A DNA stretch of 50,049 nucleotides from an uncultured Agathobacter sp. (GCA_944381555.1 CALWLL010000048.1:1-50049), one strand, 5' to 3'; shown: positions 26,739-35,913, counted from the first letter of the stretch. Numbers and translations: made by a program. Notes: generated by a model from the letters alone, not told the origin.

Positions 26739-26766
26739 ATTATAATATAGCGGCTTAGATATTCAA
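26739..26766 (-). promoter_or_regulatory. Promoter of the 50-residue gene and TPR gene
   Basis: Minus-strand TTGAAT (26761-26766), 16 bp, TATAAT (26739-26744). A weak dyad, AAGCCGCTA with TAGTGGCTT, flanks the -10 region. Confidence 0.65.
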
Positions 26767-26829
26767 GTAAAAAAGTATTAAGTTTATTGAAAATTAGTCG
26801 ACACAAAAGAACTTTTTTTTGCAAAATTA

Positions 26830-28230
26830 TTAGCCCACAAGTTCATCCTTCATGGAGAACATAACAATGCGTCCATCCCTCTCAAAAAAAGATACCGACT
26901 GCTGATTCTCTTTTATATGAAGGATCGTATCATTGATACCGATTGTAACTCCGGTATATACATCGCGGATAACCTTGACAGAAGCTCCATGTGCTGCTTC
27001 TACAACTTTGCTCATGTTATTCAATGCCTGTGTATGCGATGCAAGGTCCGCCTGTTTTATAATCTTAGTACGAAGCAGCGCTGCTTTGCGCGGATCGCTT
27101 CGGGTATCGATTCCCTGCTCCGCACCGGCATCCTCAATCTGCTTTAAACCCAGATTAATCTTGTTGATAATATCCTCAGCTTCCCTGATACAGTTCTCAT
27201 GGTAAGTCAACTGTCTCTTCACTTCCCAGTTTACCCCGGCAAAAATCTTTGTCTTTATGCCCAGCTCATTACCAAAATTAAATGCCTCTACGCCTTTTGC
27301 AGCATGAATGATACCGCCGACAACGCTGGCACGTTTTCCGCGCAGATAGACTTTATCGTTAGAATTAATATCACAGCTAATTACAGAATCCGTTTCAATC
27401 ATTCCTTCTGCCTGTACGGTTGCATATTCCAGAAACTTTGCGTGGAGGTTTCCGCGCGTCTTGATCATTCCTTTTCCCCTGCCTAACATACCGCCGCGAA
27501 TAATAACATCCTTATTCGCATCAATAAGACAGCCTTCTACAGTCCCGTCAACCGTAACTGTACCCGTCGCTTTAATAACCGCGCCGGTTGGAACATTTCC
27601 ATGAATGATAACGTCTCCGCGAAAATCAATGTTGCCGGTTTCAAGTCCTACGTCTCCATAAACCTCATGCACCTGTGAAATGAGAATACGGTTATTCTGC
27701 ATCTCAATCTTACCTGTCATCGTTGCAGTATAAATCTTATTATCCTCTGAGCGCTCAAACCCCCTGCCCGTAAGAGGCGGTAACGGACGGCCTCTCTTTG
27801 CCATAATCAGCCTGCCCTTTACATTCATGCCGTTTGACCCTTCCACCGGCTCATTATATTCCGCAATGACCTGGCCTTCTTCCACAAGTTCTATAGAATG
27901 AATACTCCAATAATCTACCGTACCATCCGGTCTGTGCGTTGGTCTTTTATTAAAATCAACATCAAATTTAAAGTCAAAAAATGCATCAACACCCTCAACT
28001 GCGGGAATGCCCTTGGCAATCAGGCATTCACGGTTATAGTACTTCTCTTCTACCATAGCCGTGATTTTCTCTGTATCAACACCAATCTTAACCCCTGCCT
28101 TTTCCACCAGGGACATGACGTCAGAAAGTTCGTAAGCCTCATCCGTCAATGGCTCCGGCAAAAGCAGATATGCTTCCATCTCATCATATGAAATTCTGAC
28201 CTTCGGCTCTTTCCTTAAAGTAACTTCCAT
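26830..28230 (-). CDS. FapA-family protein (DUF342)
   Basis: A 466-residue protein of the FapA/DUF342 family. The N-terminal third is the family-specific domain (YWSIHSIELVEEGQVIAEYNEP, EGSNGMNVKGRLI). Residues about 170-330 carry glycine-spaced short repeats (GDVIIHGNVPTGAVIKATGTVTVDGTVEG) that make a right-handed beta-helix. The C-terminus is a helical coiled region. In other bacteria FapA affects polar placement of flagella and DUF342 proteins often accompany motility or envelope genes. The ATG at 28230 follows GGAG; a GTG two codons upstream is less likely. It may be co-regulated with the TPR gene and the two chemoreceptors, but no direct link is visible. Confidence 0.9.
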   Translation of the reverse strand: MEVTLRKEPKVRISYDEMEAYLLLPEPLTDEAYELSDVMSLVEKAGVKIGVDTEKITAMVEEKYYNRECLIAKGIPAVEGVDAFFDFKFDVDFNKRPTHRPDGTVDYWSIHSIELVEEGQVIAEYNEPVEGSNGMNVKGRLIMAKRGRPLPPLTGRGFERSEDNKIYTATMTGKIEMQNNRILISQVHEVYGDVGLETGNIDFRGDVIIHGNVPTGAVIKATGTVTVDGTVEGCLIDANKDVIIRGGMLGRGKGMIKTRGNLHAKFLEYATVQAEGMIETDSVISCDINSNDKVYLRGKRASVVGGIIHAAKGVEAFNFGNELGIKTKIFAGVNWEVKRQLTYHENCIREAEDIINKINLGLKQIEDAGAEQGIDTRSDPRKAALLRTKIIKQADLASHTQALNNMSKVVEAAHGASVKVIRDVYTGVTIGINDTILHIKENQQSVSFFERDGRIVMFSMKDELVG

Positions 28231-28265
28231 GTTCACTCCGATGCATCTCTATCCTAAAATGTAAT

Positions 28266-28301
28266 AAGCACGAATCCCCAAAATAATGGGTTTTCGTGCT
28301 T
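28266..28301 (-). terminator. Terminator of valS
   Basis: Stem AAGCACGAA (28266-28274) with TTCGTGCTT (28293-28301) and an inner CCCA/TGGG pairing. The minus-strand tail TTATTACATTTTA is only moderately T-rich. Confidence 0.7.
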
Positions 28302-28319
28302 TGATTGTAACATTATCTC

Positions 28320-30965
28320 CTACATCTGTGCAAGTCTTTCTTCAACCTGAGCCATCATTTGTTGATATTTTGCCAGCTTATCCTTTTCCTCCTGAACCTT
28401 TTCCGGTTTTGCGTTGCTTAAGAAGCGTTCATTAGAAAGCATTCCTTTCGAACGGGCAAGCTCTTTTTCAAGTTTTTCCTTCTCTTTTGTAAGACGTTCT
28501 TTTTCTTTTTCAAAGTCCACTAAGTCTTCAAGCGGAAGGTAAACCACTGCTCCCGGAATCACTACGGAAACTGCATTGTCCTCAATGCCAGACTTATCAG
28601 CCCCCACCGTGATTTCACTGGTAAATGCAAGATTTACATATACTTCTTTATTTTTTTCAAAGATTTCGCGAAGCTCTTTGTCTTCCGAAACAAGAAAGAG
28701 TTTTGCTTTTCTTGACGGTGGAACATCCATTTCCGTCCGGACATTACGAACACCTTTTACAAGGTCCTTGCAGTGTTCAATCGCAGCTTCTTCTGCCGGA
28801 AAATTCCACTCTTCTTTAAATTTTGGCCACTCTGCCAGCATAATGGTTTCTTCTTCTGACTGAAGCGTGCAGAAAATTTCCTCTGTAATGAATGGCATAT
28901 ATGGATGAAGCAGTTTTAGCGCTTCCGTTAATACGGTCTTTAACGTCCAGAGCGCGGCATTTGCAGAAGCCGCATCTTCCTCTTTCCTATAGGTACGAAC
29001 CTTGGTAATCTCAATGTACCAGTCACAGAATTCATCCCAGATAAAGTCATACACTTTCTGTACCGCGATACCAAGCTCAAACTTATCCATATTTTCCGTA
29101 GCCTCTTTTGCCAGAGTATTTACCTTAGAAAGAATCCACTTATCTGCTGTATGAAGCTCCTCCATAGAAGGTGTTTTGATTTCCATACCTTCTAAGTTCA
29201 TCATGATATAACGCGATGCATTCCATACTTTATTTGCAAAATTACGGGACGCCTCTACTCTTTCCCAGTAAAAACGCATATCATTTCCCGGCGCATTGCC
29301 CGTAATAAGCGTCAGACGAAGTGCATCGGCACCATACTTATCAATCACTTCAAGCGGATCAATACCATTTCCAAGGGACTTACTCATCTTACGTCCCTGA
29401 GAATCACGTACCAGTCCATGAAATAATACGGTATGGAACGGCGCTTTTCCCATCTGCTCATAACCTGAGAAAATCATACGGATTACCCAGAAGAAAATGA
29501 TGTCATAGCCCGTTACCAATACGTCGTTTGGATAGAAATAATCCAAATCCTCTGTTTTTTCTGGCCAGCCTAAAGTTGAGAACGGCCAAAGCGCAGATGA
29601 AAACCATGTATCCAGTGTATCCGGATCCTGATCCATTCCGTCATGCCCGCATTTTGGACAGGTATTCGGATTTTCATGTGCAACTGCCATATGCCCGCAT
29701 TTTGGACAGTAGTAAGCCGGAATTCTATGTCCCCACCAGAGCTGACGAGAGATGCACCAGTCACGAATATTGTCTGTCCAATTGAAATAGGTCTTATCCA
29801 TACGTTTTGGAAGGAGTTCAATTTCTCCGTTTTTTACTCCTTCTACGGCCGGCTTAATCATTTCATCCATTTTTACGAACCACTGCTGCTTAACCATCGG
29901 CTCTACGGTTGTGCCACATCTGTCATGGGTACCAACATTGTGAGAATGCGGTTCCACTTTAACAAGAAGTCCCATTTCCTCTAAGTCAGCTACCAGTGCT
30001 TTACGGCATTCATAACGGTCCATGCCTTTATATTTTCCCGCAAGGGCATTCATGGTAGCATCATCATTAATCACTACGATTTCTTCTAAGTTATGACGTT
30101 TTCCAACTTCAAAGTCATTCGGGTCATGTGCAGGTGTAATCTTTACGCAGCCTGTACCAAATTCCTTATCTACATATGCATCTGCGATAACAGGGATTTC
30201 GCGTCCTGTTGTTGGAAGAAGAAGTTTCTTGCCGATGATGTCTTTGTATCTGTCATCCTCCGGGTTTACCGCTACAGCAGTATCGCCGAATAAGGTTTCC
30301 GGACGGGTTGTTGCAATTTCAACAAAGCGGTCTTCTTCCCCAACTACCGGGTAGTTGATATGCCAGAAAAAGCCATCCTGTTCTTCATGCTCTACTTCTG
30401 CGTCTGAAATAGAAGTTTTACAAACCGGACACCAGTTAACAATGCGGGAGCCTTTATAAATCCATCCCTTATCAAACAATTTGATAAATACATCCCGAAC
30501 CGCATGGGAACATCCCTCATCCATGGTAAAGCGTTCTCTTTCCCAATCTGCGGAAGAACCTAATTTCTTCAACTGTTTGATAATGCGTCCGCCGTATTCT
30601 TCCTTCCACTCCCAGCATTTTTCTAAAAAGCCTTCACGGCCAAGTTCTGCCTTATCAATCCCCTGTTCTTTTAATGCCTCGATAACCTTAACCTCTGTTG
30701 CAATAGATGCATGATCGGTACCCGGCTGCCAGAGTGCATTGTAACCCTGCATTCTCTTATAGCGGATTAAAATATCCTGCATTGTATTATCAAGCGCATG
30801 CCCCATATGAAGCTGTCCTGTGATGTTTGGCGGCGGCATCACAATAGTAAATGGCTTTTTGCTGCGGTCTGCTTTGGCATGAAAATAACCATTGTCTTCC
30901 CATTTCCGGTAAAGACGGTCTTCAATGTCTTTTGGATTATAAGTTTTGTTTAATTCTTTGCTCAT
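28320..30965 (-). CDS. valS: Valyl-tRNA synthetase
   Basis: An 881-residue class I aminoacyl-tRNA synthetase that charges tRNA-Val. The HIGH motif is HMGHAL within PPPNITGQLHMGHAL. A zinc-knuckle region CPKCGHMAVAHENPNTCPKCG, the KMSKS motif as RKMSKSLGNG, and the C-terminal ValS coiled coil (DFEKEKERLTKEKEKLEKEL) are all there. The start MSKELNK at 30965 follows ATGAGGAGGAAAATA; the frame continues upstream through the T-box and repeat copy D, which is not coding. Expression is controlled by the T-box leader (31021-31290). Confidence 0.97.
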   Translation of the reverse strand: MSKELNKTYNPKDIEDRLYRKWEDNGYFHAKADRSKKPFTIVMPPPNITGQLHMGHALDNTMQDILIRYKRMQGYNALWQPGTDHASIATEVKVIEALKEQGIDKAELGREGFLEKCWEWKEEYGGRIIKQLKKLGSSADWERERFTMDEGCSHAVRDVFIKLFDKGWIYKGSRIVNWCPVCKTSISDAEVEHEEQDGFFWHINYPVVGEEDRFVEIATTRPETLFGDTAVAVNPEDDRYKDIIGKKLLLPTTGREIPVIADAYVDKEFGTGCVKITPAHDPNDFEVGKRHNLEEIVVINDDATMNALAGKYKGMDRYECRKALVADLEEMGLLVKVEPHSHNVGTHDRCGTTVEPMVKQQWFVKMDEMIKPAVEGVKNGEIELLPKRMDKTYFNWTDNIRDWCISRQLWWGHRIPAYYCPKCGHMAVAHENPNTCPKCGHDGMDQDPDTLDTWFSSALWPFSTLGWPEKTEDLDYFYPNDVLVTGYDIIFFWVIRMIFSGYEQMGKAPFHTVLFHGLVRDSQGRKMSKSLGNGIDPLEVIDKYGADALRLTLITGNAPGNDMRFYWERVEASRNFANKVWNASRYIMMNLEGMEIKTPSMEELHTADKWILSKVNTLAKEATENMDKFELGIAVQKVYDFIWDEFCDWYIEITKVRTYRKEEDAASANAALWTLKTVLTEALKLLHPYMPFITEEIFCTLQSEEETIMLAEWPKFKEEWNFPAEEAAIEHCKDLVKGVRNVRTEMDVPPSRKAKLFLVSEDKELREIFEKNKEVYVNLAFTSEITVGADKSGIEDNAVSVVIPGAVVYLPLEDLVDFEKEKERLTKEKEKLEKELARSKGMLSNERFLSNAKPEKVQEEKDKLAKYQQMMAQVEERLAQM

Positions 30966-30984
30966 TATTTTCCTCCTCATTTTT

Positions 30985-31020
30985 TCACACGTTAATGTAT
31001 CACGGTCTTTCCTATGATAT
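30985..31020 (-). repeat. Dispersed intergenic repeat, copy D (canonical)
   Basis: Minus strand: ATATCATAGGAAAGACCGTG followed by ATACATTAACGTGTGA. It sits between the T-box terminator and the valS ribosome site, with only 20 nt to the ATG. The 3' complementary arm seen in copies B and E is missing. Confidence 0.65.
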
Positions 31021-31053
31021 AAAAAAACCCTTCTGTGCATAAGCACAGAAGGG
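31021..31053 (-). terminator. T-box terminator hairpin upstream of valS
   Basis: CCCTTCTGTGC-TTAT-GCACAGAAGGG followed by seven T on the minus strand. An 11-bp perfect stem. Its 5' arm follows the T-box motif, as expected for the alternative antiterminator fold. Confidence 0.95.
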
Positions 31054-31290
31054 CGAATCAGCGCGGTACCACCTTCGTTTGCGTCGTTCATAAAAATGAA
31101 TTAACGCCTCATGTCCGTTAACGGGGACGATGCGGAATTGCCTACTATCATGCAAACACATCGTGTTCAGCAATTCGGTTCAAAAGCTACCTTCCATAAG
31201 CCGAGCTTCAAGGCACCTTTCAGCCGGTGAGCGCCTCTCTCTGCGAAGTCTTGTTATGTACTCCTCTTTCTCATAACCTTTATCTGTATT
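31021..31290 (-). promoter_or_regulatory. T-box leader controlling valS
   Basis: A tRNA-sensing leader of about 270 nt. The T-box sequence AAGGTGGTACCGCG (about 31063-31076) is the family signature that pairs with the free 3' end of uncharged tRNA. Stem I is closed by GGTT/AACC and carries the AGTA motif (GAGGAGTACATAA) and the distal AGAGAG. A GTA triplet (31188-31190, a valine codon) on the 3' side of Stem I is the best specifier candidate. Uncharged tRNA-Val would favour antitermination and ValS synthesis. Confidence 0.92.
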
Positions 31291-31296
31291 ACTTGT

Positions 31297-31325
31297 ATCT
31301 TACTTTTAGAAAATGCATTTGTCAA
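31297..31325 (-). promoter_or_regulatory. Promoter of the valS T-box transcript
   Basis: Minus-strand TTGACA (31320-31325), 17 bp, TAAGAT (31297-31302). The predicted start near 31290 opens Stem I of the T-box. The -35 lies just beyond the stop of the gtrA gene. Confidence 0.8.
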
Positions 31326-31333
31326 GATAATTC

Positions 31334-31753
31334 TCATATCTTCTTACGAAATATCCACTGCTTGCTCGCCACATAGTTTAACACAATTACCAATACATTT
31401 ACCGCTACTTTTGCAATCATTTCTTCTACTGCCGCAATATCCACAAGCATCCACATAAGAAGCATATCCATCACGCCTGTCGCAGCTCTTGCCAAAAAGA
31501 AACTTCCCATTTCCGCAAGCACGATTTTACCTTGCCATAATCTGCTTTCAAATACCCATATTTTATTTGTTAAAAAAGCAAACAGCACAGAGCATATCCA
31601 TGCAATGATATTCGCTAACAGATAATGTATTTTCATCACATCTGACATCAGGTAATAAACTGCGATATTTACTACCGTAGTAAGGATACCAAAAACTACA
31701 TATGCAAGTGGTTCCTTATACATCCTTATTATATTGCATATTTTTGCCAACAT
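31334..31753 (-). CDS. GtrA-family membrane protein
   Basis: A 139-residue protein with four membrane helices (about 16-36, 43-63, 78-98 and 112-130), the size and layout of GtrA. These proteins are thought to move polyprenyl-linked sugars across the membrane for cell-surface glycosylation. Family features FGILTTVVNIAVYYLMS and NYVASKQWIFRKK at the C-terminus are present. A 47-residue membrane peptide gene lies 11 bp upstream. A second GtrA is at 36.0 kb. Confidence 0.9.
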   Translation of the reverse strand: MLAKICNIIRMYKEPLAYVVFGILTTVVNIAVYYLMSDVMKIHYLLANIIAWICSVLFAFLTNKIWVFESRLWQGKIVLAEMGSFFLARAATGVMDMLLMWMLVDIAAVEEMIAKVAVNVLVIVLNYVASKQWIFRKKI

Positions 31754-31764
31754 ACTTTTATCCG

Positions 31765-31908
31765 TTACTCTTCTTCTAACAGTAAATCCTCATCATCATT
31801 GATACCGCCCATAGCCGACGAAACCGTTGCCGATACTACGATTACTACAATGATACAAATAAATATGATAAATGCGAAGAAAAGAAATAAGAACATTTCA
31901 TCTGACAT
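31765..31908 (-). CDS. 47-residue single-pass membrane peptide
   Basis: A short frame with an AGGAGAGGGTATT site before its ATG (31908). The protein starts MSDEMFLFLFFAF, has one hydrophobic helix (residues about 5-32) and an acidic tail (GGINDDEDLLLEEE). It stops 11 bp before the gtrA start, so the two are likely co-translated. It could be an accessory subunit of GtrA. No family is recognised. Confidence 0.65.
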   Translation of the reverse strand: MSDEMFLFLFFAFIIFICIIVVIVVSATVSSAMGGINDDEDLLLEEE

Positions 31909-32004
31909 AATACCCTCTCCTATCGTCTGCTCACTTTCGTGTTCTTGCGCTCATTATAGCATACCCTAAATTAAGGTGCAATATCAGAAAATCCGTCTTA
32001 AAAT

Positions 32005-32808
32005 TCAATCCGCCACCTGCATTCCGGTCACATCCATATGATAGTTGTCACGCATAATCAGTTCGGAAATCGGTATGATTTCATATCCTTGATTCTTGAG
32101 ATTGGTAAGCATCTCATCTAAGGCCTGTGCCGTATACTTTGCGCCATTGTGGCAAAGGATGATAGAACCCGGGCCTAAGGAATCATGATTGCATACGTTA
32201 GAAATAATACGTTCCGGCGGATAATCCTTCCAGTCAAGGGAATCTACATCCCACTGAATCGGATAATAGTTTAATTCATAACAAATCCGGATTACATCAT
32301 TATTATACGCTCCGTACGGGGGCCGGAATAATTCCATTTCATATCCTGTCAACTCTTTCACTGCATTATGGACTTTTAGAATCTGTTCCTTTTGCTTTTC
32401 TTTGGAAATCGTTGTCATATCCGGGTGCGTAGCGCTGTGATTGCCCAAATCATGACCTTTTTCCACCAGGGTTTTCACACATTCCGGATACTTTTCCACC
32501 CATTCTCCTGTCATAAAGAATGTCGTCTTCACTTCATGTTTATCTAATACTTCCATGATCTGTTCAAAGTCCTCTGCTCCCCATGCAGCATCAAAGCTTA
32601 TGGCAATTTTCTTTTCCTCAATGCCAACAGAATAAATTGGCAGTTCACGATCTCCATATGTGCTGCTTACTTCAACCGCGATGTTAGCCAAACGTCCAAT
32701 CAGCAAAGCACATACCAAAATACATGCCAACTGGCTTCCGATAATCATTTCCCGATGAGACTCTTTTATGATTTTTCCAATCTGTTTTAAAATCTTTTGA
32801 ACTTGCAT
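32005..32808 (-). CDS. pdaB: Membrane-anchored polysaccharide deacetylase, PdaB type
   Basis: A 267-residue carbohydrate esterase 4 (NodB) protein. An N-terminal anchor lies at about residues 21-42. The usual TFDDG motif is SFDAAWG (Asp73), as in the sporulation protein PdaB. The metal histidines are His124 and His128 in GNHSATHPD. RPPYG (162-166), QWDVDSLDW and ILCHNGAKYTAQALDEML complete the catalytic set. PdaB-type proteins help maintain spore cortex, in line with the spoIIA genes nearby. The start has no strong ribosome site. It lies 77 bp after mtnN. Confidence 0.88.
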   Translation of the reverse strand: MQVQKILKQIGKIIKESHREMIIGSQLACILVCALLIGRLANIAVEVSSTYGDRELPIYSVGIEEKKIAISFDAAWGAEDFEQIMEVLDKHEVKTTFFMTGEWVEKYPECVKTLVEKGHDLGNHSATHPDMTTISKEKQKEQILKVHNAVKELTGYEMELFRPPYGAYNNDVIRICYELNYYPIQWDVDSLDWKDYPPERIISNVCNHDSLGPGSIILCHNGAKYTAQALDEMLTNLKNQGYEIIPISELIMRDNYHMDVTGMQVAD

Positions 32809-32885
32809 ATACTGTACCGATATTTTTATAGTTTTCTTATTCCAATCTTATTCCATACAGCATATCCAATATACCTGGTTCTCTT

Positions 32886-33578
32886 TTATACTTCCTGTAT
32901 TCTTGCAATAAACTCCAGTACAATTTCAATGGAGCGAAGCGCTGCCTGTTCCGCAAAGGTCTGATAATCAAGTGCCCCTCCATCACCGTCGGAGATTGCA
33001 CGGAGCACCGCAAACGGGACATTATTTACGGTACACACATGTCCGATGCTGCCGCCTTCCATTTCACAGGCAACTGCACGGAAACGCTCTCGAATCAAGG
33101 CTTTGTGCTCCGGGTCATGCATAAAAACATCTCCTGTTGCAATCGGACCGGACACATAGTGTATCCCTTTGTCTTTCAGGCAATCGCACAATACCCTGCA
33201 CATTTTCTCATCTGCCGGAAAATAAATCTGATTTACCCCGGAAATAAGACCAACCGGGTCTCCGATTGCCGATGTATCCATATCATGCTGAAGGACGTCA
33301 CTTGCAACGGCCACATCCAAGACGCCCAAATCTTTTGTCAATGTTCCTGCCACTCCGATATTGATAATCATATCGGGATTGAATTTTAAAATCATTGCCT
33401 CTGCGCAGATAGCAGCAAAAACTTTTCCAACGCCGCATACTGCTGCTACCACGTCCATTTCACCAATCGTTCCGCTGACAAAACGTATCCCGCTGACGGT
33501 TACTGTGGACTGGTTCTCCATCGCTTCCTTTAAGTTGTCTACTTCCATCTGCATTGCGCCGATAATACCAATCTTCAT
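32886..33578 (-). CDS. mtnN: 5'-methylthioadenosine/S-adenosylhomocysteine nucleosidase
   Basis: A 230-residue enzyme that removes adenine from S-adenosylhomocysteine or methylthioadenosine. The start MKIGIIGAMQMEVD at 33578 follows GGAGG; an in-frame GTG at 33590 lies inside that site and is unlikely. NIGVAGTLTKDLGVLDVAVAS, the catalytic ACEMEGGSIGHVC and RAISDGDGG are diagnostic. It sits 42 bp after luxS, so the two consecutive steps of S-adenosylhomocysteine recycling are encoded together. Confidence 0.96.
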   Translation of the reverse strand: MKIGIIGAMQMEVDNLKEAMENQSTVTVSGIRFVSGTIGEMDVVAAVCGVGKVFAAICAEAMILKFNPDMIINIGVAGTLTKDLGVLDVAVASDVLQHDMDTSAIGDPVGLISGVNQIYFPADEKMCRVLCDCLKDKGIHYVSGPIATGDVFMHDPEHKALIRERFRAVACEMEGGSIGHVCTVNNVPFAVLRAISDGDGGALDYQTFAEQAALRSIEIVLEFIARIQEV

Positions 33579-33620
33579 ATATTCCTCCACCTTTGTCCTT
33601 TGGATAGATTCTTTCCCGTT

Positions 33621-34079
33621 TTATTCCGGATAAGTAAATTCCAGATTTGTCTGGCTGTTTAGGACTTCCAGATACTTTTTTGCCTCCTCTTTTGCAAGAG
33701 ACAGCGACAGGTTTTGATAGTTGCCGCATTCTATGGCAGATGCGCCAAACACAGGACCTTCATACGCAAGAATCTGCTCCAAAATCATCTTGGTCAGTGC
33801 AAATACTTCTGACGGCGCTAAATCCTTTACCAGAAAATAAAATCCGGTCTGACATCCCATTGGTCCAAAATAGATAATTTTATCCCGCACTTGCGAATTT
33901 CGGGCATATGTTGCAAACATATGCTCGAGGGAATGCATGGCTGCATTGTCCATATAATCACCTGCATTCGGTTTTCGCGTACGCAGATCGTAAGTGATGA
34001 CATTATCATCTTCACGGGAAATATAAAATCCCGGTTCTAAAATATTATGGTTAATCTGGAAACTCTTAATACGCTCCAT
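33621..34079 (-). CDS. luxS: S-ribosylhomocysteine lyase (AI-2 synthesis)
   Basis: A 152-residue metalloenzyme that splits S-ribosylhomocysteine to homocysteine and DPD, the precursor of autoinducer 2. Metal ligands are His49 and His53 in HSLEH and Cys118 in IECGNY. The catalytic Glu52 and Cys76 (GPMGCQTGFY) are intact. The gene has a GGGAGGATAAC site. It is placed between pepF and mtnN. Confidence 0.97.
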   Translation of the reverse strand: MERIKSFQINHNILEPGFYISREDDNVITYDLRTRKPNAGDYMDNAAMHSLEHMFATYARNSQVRDKIIYFGPMGCQTGFYFLVKDLAPSEVFALTKMILEQILAYEGPVFGASAIECGNYQNLSLSLAKEEAKKYLEVLNSQTNLEFTYPE

Positions 34080-34110
34080 GTTATCCTCCCGAATGAAAAC
34101 TGTATTGCTA

Positions 34111-35913
34111 TTATTTTACAAGTCCTTCAAGCATCTCTAAATAGCTTTCAAATACTACGAGTGCATCATCCACCGGTTCCGGTGTACTCATATCTACTCC
34201 TGCTGCTTTTAGTAAGTCAATCGGATCTTTGGAAGAGCCGCCGCTTAAGAAATTTTCAATATAGCGGTCAACCGCCGGTTTGCCCTCTTCTAAGATTTTC
34301 TTGGAAAATGCAATTGCAGCAGAATAGCCTGTCGCATACTGATATACATAGAAAGAAGTGTAAAAATGAGGGATGCGCATCCACTCATAATCAATTTCTT
34401 CATCTACAATCATATCCGGTCCATAGTACAAGACATTTAAGTCATGATATATTTTACAGATATCCTCCTTCGTCAGACTTTCACCATCTGCAATTCTCTT
34501 ATGCACAATCATCTCAAATTCCGCAAACATTGTCTGGCGGAATACGGTACCCCGGAAACTTTCTAACTGGTGGTTTATCAGATACCTGCGCTCTACTTCA
34601 TCGGATGTATTTTCTAACAGATAATGCATCAGCAGCGCTTCATTACAGGTAGACGCCACTTCCGCAACAAAAATTAAATATCCCGCATAAGTAATCGGCT
34701 GGTTCTTATCCGAATAATAGCTGTGCATTGCATGCCCCATTTCATGTGCCAATGTAAATACACTGTCTAAGTTATCCTGATGATTTAACAGCACATATGG
34801 ATGTGTGCCATACGCGCCCCATGAATATGCCCCGCTTCGCTTATTTTCATTTTCATATACGTCAACCCAGTCATGGTCCATACCCTCGGATGCCACTGCC
34901 ACATAATCCTCTCCCATCGGGGAAATGGCAGCCTTTACCATTTCCTTTGCTTCATCATAAGGATATTTCTTACCGGTCTCTTCTACTACAGGCACATACA
35001 AGTCATACATATGAAGACGTTCTACGCCCAACAGCTTCTTACGCAGGGACACATAACGGTGCATTGCCGGAAGGTGCTTATGTACGGTTTCAATCAAATT
35101 GTCGTACACGCTTTCGGGAATATTCCCATTATGCAAATGCATCGCACGGACACTTGGGAAATTCCGTACCTTAGCATAGAAATTCTCCTGCTTTAGCTGT
35201 GCCTGGAACATTGCGGCAACGGAGTTGGCATGCTTTTTATATTCTCCATATAACCCGCAGAACACTTCCTTACGCAGACTTCTGTCTTTGCTTTCAATGA
35301 GAGAAATATAATTTCCATGTGTAATCTGAATCCGGTTTCCCTCTACATCTGTTACTGACGGGAACTTAAGGTCCGCATTGTTAAACATTGAAAAAATATT
35401 AGACGGAGCCATTGCCATATCTCTTGCCAATGCAAGAATCTCTTCCACCTCGCCGGAACGCGTATGCTCCTTGTCGCGAAGAATCTGCTCCACCATTCTG
35501 CGGTAATGCTCTAAGCCTGGTTCTTCCTTAAAAAAGTTCTCTAAGAGAGCCTCATCCATCCCCAGAATTTCCGGCTGCATAAATGAGGTTGCGCTGGAAA
35601 TTGCTACCGAGATACTGTCCGCTTTTGCGGAATATCCCTGATATTTGGACACCGCTGTATCCTCATGATATTTCTGACCCGCATATACAATAACACGTTC
35701 TGCATGGTAACTCATTTCATCTATCTTCCTAAAGAACTCTAATAATATTGCCGGGCCTTCGCTTAATCTGCCTTTGTACTGTTCCATTTCTTTTGCTAAA
35801 TCCAGAAGCTTTTGTGCCTCTTCTTCCCACAATTCATCTGTAGCAAACATATCCTGCATATTCCATTTGTACTGCTTTGGTATCTCGCTGCGACTGCGAA
35901 GTTCTTTTCCCAT
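34111..35913 (-). CDS. pepF: Oligoendopeptidase F, M3 family
   Basis: A 600-residue cytoplasmic zinc peptidase that trims short peptides. The zinc site is HEMGH at residues 390-394 (TLAHEMGHAMHSYY), with the third ligand Glu in the following helix region (FVAEVASTCNEALL). The N-terminal PepF domain (RSEIPKQYKWNMQDMF) is complete and the length is normal. AAAGGAGATT precedes the ATG. It is the first gene of pepF-luxS-mtnN(-pdaB), with 31 bp to luxS. Confidence 0.96.
   Translation of the reverse strand: MGKELRSRSEIPKQYKWNMQDMFATDELWEEEAQKLLDLAKEMEQYKGRLSEGPAILLEFFRKIDEMSYHAERVIVYAGQKYHEDTAVSKYQGYSAKADSISVAISSATSFMQPEILGMDEALLENFFKEEPGLEHYRRMVEQILRDKEHTRSGEVEEILALARDMAMAPSNIFSMFNNADLKFPSVTDVEGNRIQITHGNYISLIESKDRSLRKEVFCGLYGEYKKHANSVAAMFQAQLKQENFYAKVRNFPSVRAMHLHNGNIPESVYDNLIETVHKHLPAMHRYVSLRKKLLGVERLHMYDLYVPVVEETGKKYPYDEAKEMVKAAISPMGEDYVAVASEGMDHDWVDVYENENKRSGAYSWGAYGTHPYVLLNHQDNLDSVFTLAHEMGHAMHSYYSDKNQPITYAGYLIFVAEVASTCNEALLMHYLLENTSDEVERRYLINHQLESFRGTVFRQTMFAEFEMIVHKRIADGESLTKEDICKIYHDLNVLYYGPDMIVDEEIDYEWMRIPHFYTSFYVYQYATGYSAAIAFSKKILEEGKPAVDRYIENFLSGGSSKDPIDLLKAAGVDMSTPEPVDDALVVFESYLEMLEGLVK

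Noticed and set aside
26707-26745. AAGCCGCTA/TAGTGGCTT dyad followed by TTTTTA as a terminator
   Set aside because: The loop is more than 20 nt, one arm has a mismatch, and the region holds a clear promoter.
30966-31091. An N-terminal extension of ValS
   Set aside because: The frame passes through the T-box, the terminator and the dispersed repeat. The ATG at 30965 has a perfect ribosome site and matches the family start.
34047-34652. A 201-codon open frame on the plus strand
   Set aside because: It runs antisense through luxS and pepF and its protein has no recognisable features.
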